Below are positions 1 through 8,119 of a stretch of DNA of 9,792 nt, piece by piece (position 1 is the stretch's first letter; every line of letters starts with the position of its first letter). The notes under the pieces were generated by a model, which was not told where the DNA came from, ran no database searches, and saw only the letters and a list, made by a program, of their open reading frames with translations. Source of the DNA: an uncultured Clostridia bacterium (GTDB lineage: Bacteria; Bacillota; Clostridia; Oscillospirales; Acutalibacteraceae); contig CAMJYF010000038.1 in assembly GCA_946409885.1 (NCBI GenBank), forward strand, positions 1 to 9,792. The letters run 5' to 3'. A program made the position numbers and the translations under genes.

Positions 1-3000
1 TCCACGGTGGAAACGGTGGACAACAGCGAGCACGGCATCACCATGCGGCTCATCAACTTCCAGGGCGACAAATACGACGGCGGCGGACGTGACCGGACCC
101 AGACCAACGTGATGGGCGCGGGAACAGAGCTGTTCGAGGGCGGCAAGACCCCCCTGCTGGACCTGGTCACCACGGACCTGAAGGAGAACGGCTATCCCGT
201 CGCCACCCGTACCGACAAATCCCTGGAGGAGCTGTTCGGCGGCGCCACCGACGTGAACCACCTGTTCCTGAAGAGCACCTACGAGGAGAGCGGCTATTTC
301 GAGTACGACTGTACCCAGAACTTCGCCACCCTGCTGGACACCGGCGATTTCCGCGTGTATAACCAGCTGGGCACCGTAGAGGTCTCCACCAACAGCCAGG
401 GCCACGGCTGGTTCATGCCCTTCAACGATATCGACCCGTCGGTGATCAGCACGTTCACCAACATCACCGACGTGCACAACGAGCCGCTGGCCACCAACAA
501 TCCCCGCTTGGGCGAAACGCTCTATTCCATCCCGAGAGCAGACGCGCAGTATCATTTCGGCATGGAGATGGAGGCCAGCTTCATCCAGAGCAAGAACGGC
601 CTTGACGCGTGGGGCCACGACATCATCTTCGAGTTCGCCGGCGACGACGACATGTGGCTGTACGTGGACGGGGAGCTGGTGCTGGACCTGGGCGGCGTTC
701 ACTCCGCCCTGGTGGGAAAGATCAACTTCCGGACCGGCGAGGTCATCATCCCCGATCCCCAGACCGGCGCGGCCTCCTCCACCACCCTGCGCAACCTGTT
801 CCGGGAAAACTATCAGAAACGCAACCCCCAGCCGGAAGGCATGTCCGACGCGGATTACAGCGCCCAGACGGAGGCCTGGCTGGACACCATCTTCAAAGAG
901 GGCGACACCGTCTTCAAGGATTACAGCTCCCACACCATGAAGATGCTGTACATGGAGCGCGGCGCGGGCGCTTCCAACCTGCACATGCGCTTTAACCTGA
1001 CCACGGCGGTGGACGGCCAGCTGCTGCTGAGCAAGACCGTCAGCGGCACCGACAAGCAGGACTACGCCAGCGCCCGCTTCCCCTACCAGATCTGGTACCT
1101 GGATACCAAGGGCGGCGTGGAGGAATGGAAGACCGTCACCCGTACCGACGGCTCCGACGGCGACTACGCCTACACCTGCGTTTCCTCCGTCAACTACCAG
1201 GGCAAGGGCATCCCGGTGGAGTACGAAGCCAGCTTCGAGGGCTACAACGACGTGTTCTTCCTCAAGCCGGGCGAAGTGGCGGAGATCCAGTTCCCGGATG
1301 ATTCCACCCGGTATTACATCCGGGAATGCCATGTGGACAGCCGCATCTACGACAGCGTCAGCATCAACGACGAGGAGGTCGCTTCCTCCGGCGGCAGCGG
1401 CTACTTCCATGATTTCGCCAGCCAGGAGGAGGTCATCGGCGAGCGCAAGGTGGTCCAGTTCGACAACCACGTCTCCCCCAACGCCCTGCGCACCCTTTCC
1501 ATCACCAAGAACCTGTACGACGTGCAGAACAACCGGGTCAACTACCCGGACGACCTGACCGGCTTCCGCTTCCGGGTGTACATCGGCGACACGCTGGATT
1601 ACTACCGGATGGACAGCTACTACGTGAAGGACAACAACGGCTTCTACTGCCGGTTTGACGCGGACCAGCAGAAATTCATTTCGCTGGGCGTGACGGACTT
1701 TGACCGGCTGACCGAGGCGCAGAAGGCCCTGTGCACCTTCACCACCTCCCCCTCCGGCGCCATCGACAAGATCCCCATCGATTTCACCGTGGAGATCCGA
1801 AACCTGCTGATCGATACCAAGTTCAAGATCGAGGAGCAGGAATCCGACATCCCCAAGGGCTACGACCTGATCGGCTACGACCGTTCGGACGCCTCCTACA
1901 TCGTGGAGGACAGCTCCACCCCCAACATCGGCATCATCCGCGACAACGCCAGCCCCCACCTGATCGTCAACAACCACCGGGGCTGGGGCTTGACCGTGGA
2001 AAAGGTGTGGACGGACGACAGCTTTATGCTGACCCACGACAACATCTATTTCGCCGTGTACTGCAACGGCTCCCCCGTGGCGGGCACCGTCCGCCGGATG
2101 AAGACCGACAAGGAGGCCGTGACGGATACCGGATCCGGCGAGCTGATCGGCTACGACTATGAAACCTCCCTGTACTACTACTTCAGGGAGCTGATCCCCG
2201 GCGCGAAGTTCTCCGATTACGTCATCCGCGAGGTGGCCCTGACGGACCCGGCGGTGGACGAAAACGGCTATGTGACAGGCTACGGCTCCATCACCCCCCT
2301 GGGCGAGGGCGTGCCGCTGACCATCGGCGGCGTTCCGGCCCAGACCGGCGTACGCGGCGACTTCTCCTACACGGTCTCCTACGACGTGGGAGAGCCCGGC
2401 GGCCCCGCCAACAACGTGCGCACGGATACGGTGATCAACGCCCGCCCGGGCGTGCGCCTGGAAAAGGTGGACGGCAGCGGCAGCCCGCTGGCCGGGGCCG
2501 TGTTCACGCTGAAGGACGGCAACGGCGACAATGTGTCGCAGGAGACCTACGTCTCCGGCGACGACGGCCTGATCACCTACGCCTACCCCGAACAGAACGT
2601 GACCTACACCCTGACGGAGACGGAGGCCCCCAAGGGCTATTCCGCCCTGCTGGAATCGCTCACCTTCTCCATGAGCGGCGACGAGCTGACGGTGAACAGC
2701 GATAACGACGACGCCGTGACGGTGCTGCCCAAAGACGCGGACGGCATGATCACCGTGCGGGTGAGAAACGACAAAACGGCGTTTACCGCCGTCAAGCGCG
2801 ACGCCTATAACGACGCGCCCATCAAGGACGTGCACTTTGCCCTGTACCGCCAGGTGGAGGGCAGCAACGGCCTGCGCAAGGACTACTATCCCCTGATCGG
2901 CTACGGCGACCTGGTCACGGACGAAAACGGCGTGATCCCGCAGATCGACGCCACCCTGCCGGCGGGCACCTACTACTTGTGCGAAACGCAGACGCCCCGG

Positions 3001-5610
3001 GAATACCTGGCGCTGGACAACGACGTGATCTTCACCGTGGGCGCCAACGGCACGGTCACCGTGGAGGGCGAGGGTGCCTCCCTGCTCACCGCCGCAGTCA
3101 ATGAGGACAACGAGCTGGTATACACCCTGAAGATCCCCAACCGCCGCTCCTTCAAAACCATTGCCCTGTCCCCCCAGACGCTGATCGCGGATTTCGGCCT
3201 GGATATCCGCTATAACGTGCGGGACAACAACTACCTGGTGCCCGACAATTCCGAATACACCTACGTGGGCATCTGCGCCGCCGCAGATTACGACGCCTAC
3301 GGCACCGAGACCGCCCCCGCCCTGGCGGCGGCAGCGGGCGAGACCTGCGCCGGCGACTACGGCAGCGTGACCCTCTCCGCCGACGGCGAGGCCGTCTATC
3401 AGATAGGCTCCATGCAGTTCATGGGCGAGGACGAGTTCTGCCTGGTGGCGCACGTGACAAGGATCAGCGGCACGGCGGCGGATCTGTACGTCTACGAAAA
3501 GCTGACCTACCTGCCCGCCACCACCATCTACTATGAGGACGACTTCGTCTCCGACGGCAACTACCATGACGGCGTGGAGACGACCGTCACCGGCCACAAC
3601 TTCGGCAAGTGGAACAAGGTGACCTCCGGCGATCCCGCCACCGAGCAGGCGGCGGACCTGGCGGGCAGCAGCAGCGCCAACATCTTCGGCTACGATCCCC
3701 ACTATACCGACTGCGCCACCTATTCCAACAACGGCTCCCACAAGGTGGCCGTCAGCTCCGTCAACAGCGGCAACAGCAACAAGAACTGGCCCTACATGGA
3801 GTTTGATTTCGCCGGCACCGGCTTCGACCTGGTCAGCGTCACCGGCTGCGACACCGGCATGTTCGTGGTGGAGGTGTACAAGACCTCCGTCAACGGCGCG
3901 GGTGAAACGGTCGTGGGCAGCAGGGTCAACCGTCAGACGGTGGATACCTATTACGGCTACGAGTACGGCAAGCTGTACGTGGATGAGAACGGCTCCGCCA
4001 CCCTGACGGATACCGGCAGACCGCTGTATGAGGCCACGCAGGAGATCATCGACCAGGCGGCGATCAACAATCTGCTGCGCATCAGCGGCAGGATGCTGAC
4101 GCCCACCAAGACCTACTTCGACCCCAACGGCGATATCACGGAGACGCCCCACTACTACGACGCGCTGGGCAACGTCACCGCCAAAGAGTATTTCATCAAA
4201 AAGGATAAGAGCGCCGACTCGGTGACCGCCACCGTACCGGCAGGAGAGAGCGACAATTACGAGCCCAACTACGCTTCCGCCGCGGCGGAGGGCTGGCTGG
4301 TCAGCAGTTCCGCCGAAAAGTCCCTGTACCAGATCCCCGTCATCAAGGTGCGCAACCTGGAATACGGCACCTACCGGGCCCATGTCGAGCCGCGTTTCAC
4401 CACCCGCTACGGCCATTACCAGACAGTGGACGGCTACGACTACTTTGATCTGTACGTGGACGCCTTCCGCATCTACGACCCGGCGGGCAAGGGCGACGAC
4501 GGCACCCTGACCTCCACCGTCATCGACGAGGCCTACAACTACTCCTCCGAGGCCTTTGAAAAGTTCACCACCCTGAAAAAGGTGGTGATCGGCGCGGAGA
4601 CCATGGGCAACTACGAGGCCGACGACGAGGCCGTGGAGGGCTCCGTGGTGGTAGACGGCAATATGCCGCTGGATACCACAAGGCTGACCGAATACAAGGA
4701 ATTCGGCCCCAACAACGAGCTGTATCTCGGCAAGAATATGTCCGTGGCCTTTGAGATCTGCGCCAGCGTGACCCCCGCCGACGTGCAGGTGCAGCTGAAG
4801 AAGATCAGCGCCGCCATCCCCACGCTGAAGATCACCTACCTGAACAGCAAGGGCAAGGTGTTCACCAACGAGGTGCAGGTGCGCTCCGCCACCGACCTGA
4901 GCTATTCCATCCTCAGCATGATCGGCCGGGACAACATCACCTGGACGAAGCTGAAGCCCAACGCCTCCGGCGCGGGCGACGCCTGGTCCTCCGGCCTGGT
5001 GATCATCTCCAACACGGGCGAGGAGGAAAGCCTGATCTCCGTCACCAACCTGAAGTGGACCTTCAAACAGGCGGGCGAAACGCTGAAGATCCACGATTCC
5101 GACTACAAGGTCTCCGTCACCAACCGGAACATCGGCAGCATCAAGAAGGTGCTGGCCTTCTCCCGGAAGACCATGGCCGTGGCGGAGAACACCGCCCCCA
5201 CCGCCACGTATGCGGACGGCCGCATCACCATGACCGTGGTCACCGACACCAGCGTCACCTCGCTGGTGGTACGGGACAAGGACGGCAACCCGGTGGACGA
5301 CAGCGTGCTGACCACCGCCTTTGAGGACCTGAACGACACCGAGCGCCTGTGGACGGTGACGGTGGAAGAGAGCGAAGACGGCGACTACGTCTTTACCGTC
5401 TCCGGCGAAAGCGACGGGCTGGTCTCCGGCAAAACGGTCCGGATCACCGTGGACGTGGAAAACGCCCCCGCGGACAGCGAACTTCCCGGTGGCGGGGACG
5501 ACGACGGCCAGCATTCCGGCTCCCTGATCGAACGGCTCCGCTCCATCTGGCTGCGTTTCATCGACCTGCTGTGGAAGATCCTCGGCATGTTCGGCGTCAA
5601 ACGTCCCTGA
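1..5610 (+). CDS. Large surface protein: fibro-slime domain plus five Cna-B/SpaA-like isopeptide domains (5' end missing)
   Basis: The frame is open from the left edge, so the start and signal peptide lie outside. Residues below count from the GTG codon at position 7. Residues about 92-335 form a fibro-slime domain, with DDDMWLYVDG at 213-222 followed by LVLDLGGVHS. Five consecutive beta-sandwich domains follow, each with a Lys, Glu, Asn set placed as in Cna-B/SpaA/pilin domains that form internal isopeptide bonds: K343/E440/N487, K501/E609 or E610/N655 or N656, K666/E742/N811, K820/E871/N921 and K930/E993/N1045. SpaA signatures LTETEAPKGY and CETQTP are visible in the last two. Residues about 1050-1780 are unassigned beta-rich sequence with a jelly-roll-like patch (EFDFAGTGFDLVS). 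A GGGDDDG linker leads to a terminal amphipathic Trp-rich helix instead of an LPXTG sorting signal. The likely role is an extracellular adhesin or stalk protein; the ligand is unknown. An LCP gene follows after 75 nt, probably co-transcribed. Confidence 0.9.
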   Translation, partial: STVETVDNSEHGITMRLINFQGDKYDGGGRDRTQTNVMGAGTELFEGGKTPLLDLVTTDLKENGYPVATRTDKSLEELFGGATDVNHLFLKSTYEESGYFEYDCTQNFATLLDTGDFRVYNQLGTVEVSTNSQGHGWFMPFNDIDPSVISTFTNITDVHNEPLATNNPRLGETLYSIPRADAQYHFGMEMEASFIQSKNGLDAWGHDIIFEFAGDDDMWLYVDGELVLDLGGVHSALVGKINFRTGEVIIPDPQTGAASSTTLRNLFRENYQKRNPQPEGMSDADYSAQTEAWLDTIFKEGDTVFKDYSSHTMKMLYMERGAGASNLHMRFNLTTAVDGQLLLSKTVSGTDKQDYASARFPYQIWYLDTKGGVEEWKTVTRTDGSDGDYAYTCVSSVNYQGKGIPVEYEASFEGYNDVFFLKPGEVAEIQFPDDSTRYYIRECHVDSRIYDSVSINDEEVASSGGSGYFHDFASQEEVIGERKVVQFDNHVSPNALRTLSITKNLYDVQNNRVNYPDDLTGFRFRVYIGDTLDYYRMDSYYVKDNNGFYCRFDADQQKFISLGVTDFDRLTEAQKALCTFTTSPSGAIDKIPIDFTVEIRNLLIDTKFKIEEQESDIPKGYDLIGYDRSDASYIVEDSSTPNIGIIRDNASPHLIVNNHRGWGLTVEKVWTDDSFMLTHDNIYFAVYCNGSPVAGTVRRMKTDKEAVTDTGSGELIGYDYETSLYYYFRELIPGAKFSDYVIREVALTDPAVDENGYVTGYGSITPLGEGVPLTIGGVPAQTGVRGDFSYTVSYDVGEPGGPANNVRTDTVINARPGVRLEKVDGSGSPLAGAVFTLKDGNGDNVSQETYVSGDDGLITYAYPEQNVTYTLTETEAPKGYSALLESLTFSMSGDELTVNSDNDDAVTVLPKDADGMITVRVRNDKTAFTAVKRDAYNDAPIKDVHFALYRQVEGSNGLRKDYYPLIGYGDLVTDENGVIPQIDATLPAGTYYLCETQTPREYLALDNDVIFTVGANGTVTVEGEGASLLTAAVNEDNELVYTLKIPNRRSFKTIALSPQTLIADFGLDIRYNVRDNNYLVPDNSEYTYVGICAAADYDAYGTETAPALAAAAGETCAGDYGSVTLSADGEAVYQIGSMQFMGEDEFCLVAHVTRISGTAADLYVYEKLTYLPATTIYYEDDFVSDGNYHDGVETTVTGHNFGKWNKVTSGDPATEQAADLAGSSSANIFGYDPHYTDCATYSNNGSHKVAVSSVNSGNSNKNWPYMEFDFAGTGFDLVSVTGCDTGMFVVEVYKTSVNGAGETVVGSRVNRQTVDTYYGYEYGKLYVDENGSATLTDTGRPLYEATQEIIDQAAINNLLRISGRMLTPTKTYFDPNGDITETPHYYDALGNVTAKEYFIKKDKSADSVTATVPAGESDNYEPNYASAAAEGWLVSSSAEKSLYQIPVIKVRNLEYGTYRAHVEPRFTTRYGHYQTVDGYDYFDLYVDAFRIYDPAGKGDDGTLTSTVIDEAYNYSSEAFEKFTTLKKVVIGAETMGNYEADDEAVEGSVVVDGNMPLDTTRLTEYKEFGPNNELYLGKNMSVAFEICASVTPADVQVQLKKISAAIPTLKITYLNSKGKVFTNEVQVRSATDLSYSILSMIGRDNITWTKLKPNASGAGDAWSSGLVIISNTGEEESLISVTNLKWTFKQAGETLKIHDSDYKVSVTNRNIGSIKKVLAFSRKTMAVAENTAPTATYADGRITMTVVTDTSVTSLVVRDKDGNPVDDSVLTTAFEDLNDTERLWTVTVEESEDGDYVFTVSGESDGLVSGKTVRITVDVENAPADSELPGGGDDDGQHSGSLIERLRSIWLRFIDLLWKILGMFGVKRP

Positions 5611-5640
5611 GCCGGCTGTATCGTCCCCCTGTCAATCGCG

Positions 5641-5667
5641 CGTTCCCCGGTCAGCCGCCGGGGAACG
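5641..5667 (+). other. Intercistronic stem-loop between surface-protein and LCP genes
   Basis: A perfect 10-bp inverted repeat (CGTTCCCCGG / CCGGGGAACG) with a 7-nt loop sits between the two rightward genes. No T-tract follows; the next bases are purine-rich and lead into the LCP ribosome binding site (AAGAGG at 5673-5678). It is therefore unlikely to be a simple intrinsic terminator. A processing, stability or translation-tuning stem is inferred. Confidence 0.6.
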
Positions 5668-5685
5668 GAAACAAGAGGATATTTT

Positions 5686-6645
5686 ATGAAAAAAATAATC
5701 GCGCTGAACGTAGTGGTGATCCTCGGCGTCATGAGTTTGCTGAGCGTCTTCATCATCAATCATTATCTCAACCGCATCAACCGGGTGGACGCCGGCTTTC
5801 AGATGAGAAACCCCTCCGAAGAGGACTTTGAAAAGGACCCGTATAACGGTCAGGACGTAATGGATCCCAAGGATGTACAGTGGGGCGAAACGGACTCCCT
5901 GAACGACGAACATCTGCTGAACATCCTGCTGGTGGGGCAGGACAGACGCCCGGGAGAAGGCCGGCAGCGGTCGGACACCATGATCCTCATCAGCATCAAC
6001 CAGAAAAAACGCAAGGTTTCCATGATCTCCTTTTTGCGCGACCTGTACGTGCAGATCCCCGGGTACAGCGGCAACCGGCTGAACGCCTCCTATGCCTTCG
6101 GCGGGTTTGAACTGCTGAAATCGACGCTGAAAACCAATTTCGGCATCACCGTCGACAACTGCTTTGAGGTGGATTTCACCGGCTTCCGCGCCCTGATCGA
6201 CGCGGTGGACGGCGTTGACATCACGCTGACGAAGGAGGAGGCGGAGGCCGTAGGGCTGGGCACCGTGGAGGGCCAGAACCACCTGAACGGCAAGCAGGCC
6301 CTGACCTACGCCAGATTGCGAAAGGTTGGCACGGATTTCGGCCGGACAAAGCGGCAGCGCACCGTCCTTCTGGCGGCGTTCCAAAAGGTCCGCAAGATCA
6401 GCTTTACCGACCTGCTGCGCCTGCTGGAGGATACCCTCCCCTACCTGACCACGGATATGACGAACAGCGAGATCTACCTGCTGCTGCTGAAGCTCTTCCC
6501 GCTGGTCACCTCCGTAAAGATCGATTCCTACTACATCCCCCCGGAGGGCACCTACACCAATCTCTATATCAGCGAGATGGATATCCTATACCCCAATCTT
6601 ACCAAAATCAGGGAGCTTTTGAAAAACGAATACATGCCCTTCTGA
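5686..6645 (+). CDS. LytR-CpsA-Psr (LCP) family wall glycopolymer ligase
   Basis: This 319-residue protein has one N-terminal membrane segment (about residues 4-25), a short extracytoplasmic linker and an LCP domain at about 97-236. LCP proteins transfer undecaprenyl-linked anionic or capsular polymers to peptidoglycan outside the membrane; some act on glycoproteins. Family motifs are intact: RSDTM (R95, D97), FLRD (R118, D119), RLNASYAFGG (R131), FEVDFTGF followed by IDAVDGVDITL, LNGKQALTYARLR (R210, R212) and the DFGRTKRQR motif (D218, R220, R223). These are the residues that bind the polyprenyl pyrophosphate and metal in characterised members, so activity is expected. The ATG at 5686 has AAGAGG 7 nt upstream. 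The gene follows the giant surface protein by 75 nt with no visible promoter, so read-through transcription is likely. The actual polymer substrate cannot be read from the sequence. A role in anchoring the preceding surface protein is only a guess. Confidence 0.93.
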   Translation: MKKIIALNVVVILGVMSLLSVFIINHYLNRINRVDAGFQMRNPSEEDFEKDPYNGQDVMDPKDVQWGETDSLNDEHLLNILLVGQDRRPGEGRQRSDTMILISINQKKRKVSMISFLRDLYVQIPGYSGNRLNASYAFGGFELLKSTLKTNFGITVDNCFEVDFTGFRALIDAVDGVDITLTKEEAEAVGLGTVEGQNHLNGKQALTYARLRKVGTDFGRTKRQRTVLLAAFQKVRKISFTDLLRLLEDTLPYLTTDMTNSEIYLLLLKLFPLVTSVKIDSYYIPPEGTYTNLYISEMDILYPNLTKIRELLKNEYMPF

Positions 6646-6688
6646 ACCGCCTGACGGAAAGAGACGCACGGCCGTCCCTATGATAGCG

Positions 6689-6728
6689 CGGAGCCCCGAA
6701 CTGCCGTTCGGGGCTCCGTTCTTTGTTT
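6689..6728 (+). terminator. Strong intrinsic terminator after the LCP gene
   Basis: A perfect 13-bp stem (C6689 to C6701 pairing with G6706 to G6718; core GGAGCCCCGAAC) with a TGCC loop is followed by a T-rich tail (TTCTTTGTTT). It lies 43 nt past the LCP stop codon and ends the rightward transcript before the convergent PqqD gene. On the opposite strand no U-tract follows, so it should act mainly rightward. Confidence 0.9.
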
Positions 6729-6783
6729 CTGTAAAAAGGCAGCTTCAGGGTGTCCGCCAGCCGGCGCCCGCCTTTGCGACGCG

Positions 6784-6830
6784 CAGAAAACAGGCCGCCG
6801 TTCATCGGGCGGCGCGGCGCGCAAACGGCG
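6784..6830 (-). terminator. Possible weak terminator after the PqqD-like gene
   Basis: On the minus strand, just past the PqqD stop, CGCCGTT pairs with AACGGCG (7 bp, 21-nt GC-rich loop) and GCCTGTTTTCTG follows. The loop is long and the T-run short, so this is only a candidate end of the leftward operon. No better leftward terminator is visible in the 190-nt convergent gap. Confidence 0.3.
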
Positions 6831-6836
6831 CTGTCG

Positions 6837-7115
6837 TTACTCCCGCGGCTCCCGCAGCAGAATGCCGTAACCGATCAGCTGGTCCAGAAATTCCCGCGTA
6901 TCCTGCAGGGCGGTCTCCTCGCCGATCTCAAATTCCGAGGCAAGACCCTTCGCCGCGGCCTGCTCGTCCGCGCCGTTCATGACCGCGTCTATCAAAAACG
7001 CGCCGGTCTCCGACAGGGTAAAAATACCGTTGAACTCCTTTGTCTTCTCCCCCACCGGCATCAGCAGCGTTTCGCCGCAGATGTGCCGGCAGATAAAATC
7101 CTCACTCAGCCTCAT
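6837..7115 (-). CDS. PqqD-like RiPP recognition protein
   Basis: This 92-residue protein matches the PqqD fold in length and pattern: an N-terminal beta segment (ICGETLLMPVGEK), then the EFNGIFTLSETGAFLIDAV motif (LSETG at 34-38 stands for the usual LNETG), a helix of small residues, a conserved Asp (D72) in the ALQDTREFLDQL helix, and a terminal LIGYGIL strand. PqqD-family proteins are peptide chaperones that hold the leader of a ribosomal peptide precursor for its modifying enzyme. The start at 7115 has GGGAGGAG about 10 nt upstream. It is the last gene of the leftward cassette, 152 nt beyond the kinase-like gene. That gap contains small GC-rich hairpins (7145-7162, 7210-7223, 7231-7248) but no clear promoter. 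The likely client is the small peptide encoded at 8857-9087, by context. Confidence 0.85.
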   Translation of the reverse strand: MRLSEDFICRHICGETLLMPVGEKTKEFNGIFTLSETGAFLIDAVMNGADEQAAAKGLASEFEIGEETALQDTREFLDQLIGYGILLREPRE

Positions 7116-7230
7116 GTTCTGTTTTCTCCTCCCTTATCAGACGCCGCGGCTCCCCTGCCGCGCGCCGGGGTTCAGTATGTTGCGCTTTCAGCCCATGGCG
7201 CGCGGCGTTCCGCCCACAGGCGGTTTGCCG

Positions 7231-7265
7231 CCGCCGCAAAGCCGGCGGTTCTTTTTTATTCTTTT
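7231..7265 (+). terminator. Rightward-facing terminator-like hairpin inside the leftward operon
   Basis: CCGCCG (7231-7236) pairs with CGGCGG (7243-7248) across a 6-nt loop and is followed on the plus strand by a long T-rich tract (TTCTTTTTTATTCTTTT). It would stop rightward transcription just before it entered the kinase-like gene in antisense. On the minus strand the hairpin has the A-rich run before it and no U-tract after it, so it should not terminate the cassette transcript. Confidence 0.55.
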
Positions 7266-7267
7266 CG

Positions 7268-8119
7268 TCACAGCAGCTCCAGCGCCCGGGCCAACGTCTC
7301 CACGGCGGCTTCCTCCGGGCGGCACACCAGCCGCAAACAGCGGCAGCCCGCCGCGGCCCGCTCCGTCATTGCCAGCACCCGGTCCCGCACGGCGGCGTCC
7401 GCCTGGGTGTAGCTGACGCAGCCGATCAGCCGTTTGAAGGCTTCCATTGCCGGAAGGGGTTCCGCCAGGTTCTCCCCGCCCTTTTCCGGAAAAACGATCG
7501 CCCGCAGGGGCAGGCTGCGATTAAGGCACTGACGGGAGGAGCCGCAGAACGGAATGCCGCAGGCGGTAAAGCCCTGCTCCGTGTGCCGCAGCACCGCCCG
7601 GTCGCCGTTGATAACGGCCGCGCCGCGGCACTGCTGCCACAGCCGCGCCTGGGTGGATTTTCCCTGCCGCTTCGGCCCCGCAAAGAGGACGCCCTCCCCG
7701 CCATAGCCGATCAGCGCCGCGTGGACGATCATGCCGCCGCTGCCGATCAGCAGATCCGGCAGGCCCAGCGCGTCGAACAACATGGTATCCCAAAAGGGCG
7801 CGTCATAGTCAACGTACAGCGTTACGGCCGCGCCTTCCCTCACCGCGCAGGCATAGGGGACGTGCGCCAGCCGGGCCGCGTCCGGGAAATAAGTATAGTC
7901 GTATATGGTTCCGCCGGAAAGGACCCGGCGGCGGCGGTTGTTGCAAAGCGCCGTTACCCCTTCCGCCTGCGGCAGCGGCTGCCGCAGCACCCGCACCGTA
8001 CAATCCGGCGCAAGCGCGTCATCCCCCCGGAACAGGGGGAAAAATCCGTCGTCGCGAACGGGCTCGTCCGCTTGCAGGCGGAGGCACAGCCCTCCGATGA
8101 CATAGGTTTTATCCATCAT
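7268..8119 (-). CDS. HPr-kinase-like P-loop protein, RiPP-cluster type
   Basis: This 283-residue protein (282 if the second of two adjacent ATGs, at 8116, is used) has an N-terminal YVIGGLCLRL segment typical of HprK-like proteins in peptide clusters. The C-terminal half is an HPr kinase/PEPCK-like nucleotide-binding core: Walker A GPKRQGKST at 148-156 (K154, S155), INGDRAVL at 170-177 (candidate metal or catalytic D173) and CGIPFCGSS at 187-195 in the place of the usual GTPW-G loop. It lacks the HPrK N-terminal regulatory domain, so it is not the carbon-catabolite kinase. Relatives in paeninodin-type lasso clusters phosphorylate the precursor's C-terminal Ser. Its start overlaps the end of the lipoprotein gene by 11 nt (ATGATGGATAA), which implies translational coupling; the open frame extends to 8203 but that would bury it in the lipoprotein gene. 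Activity is inferred and the substrate is unproven. Confidence 0.82.
   Translation of the reverse strand: MMDKTYVIGGLCLRLQADEPVRDDGFFPLFRGDDALAPDCTVRVLRQPLPQAEGVTALCNNRRRRVLSGGTIYDYTYFPDAARLAHVPYACAVREGAAVTLYVDYDAPFWDTMLFDALGLPDLLIGSGGMIVHAALIGYGGEGVLFAGPKRQGKSTQARLWQQCRGAAVINGDRAVLRHTEQGFTACGIPFCGSSRQCLNRSLPLRAIVFPEKGGENLAEPLPAMEAFKRLIGCVSYTQADAAVRDRVLAMTERAAAGCRCLRLVCRPEEAAVETLARALELL

Noticed and set aside
5632..6384. 250-codon leftward frame opposite the LCP gene
   Set aside because: It is an antisense shadow of a clear LCP coding sequence, with no recognisable domain and no ribosome binding site.
6750..7416. Rightward frames of 100-220 codons over the PqqD and kinase-like genes
   Set aside because: Translations are Arg/Pro/Ala-rich low-complexity sequence typical of GC-rich antisense frames; they have no ribosome binding site and overlap well-supported genes.
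7268..8119. Canonical HPr kinase/phosphorylase (hprK) of carbon catabolite control
   Set aside because: The N-terminal regulatory domain and the usual P-loop form are missing, and the context is a peptide cassette.
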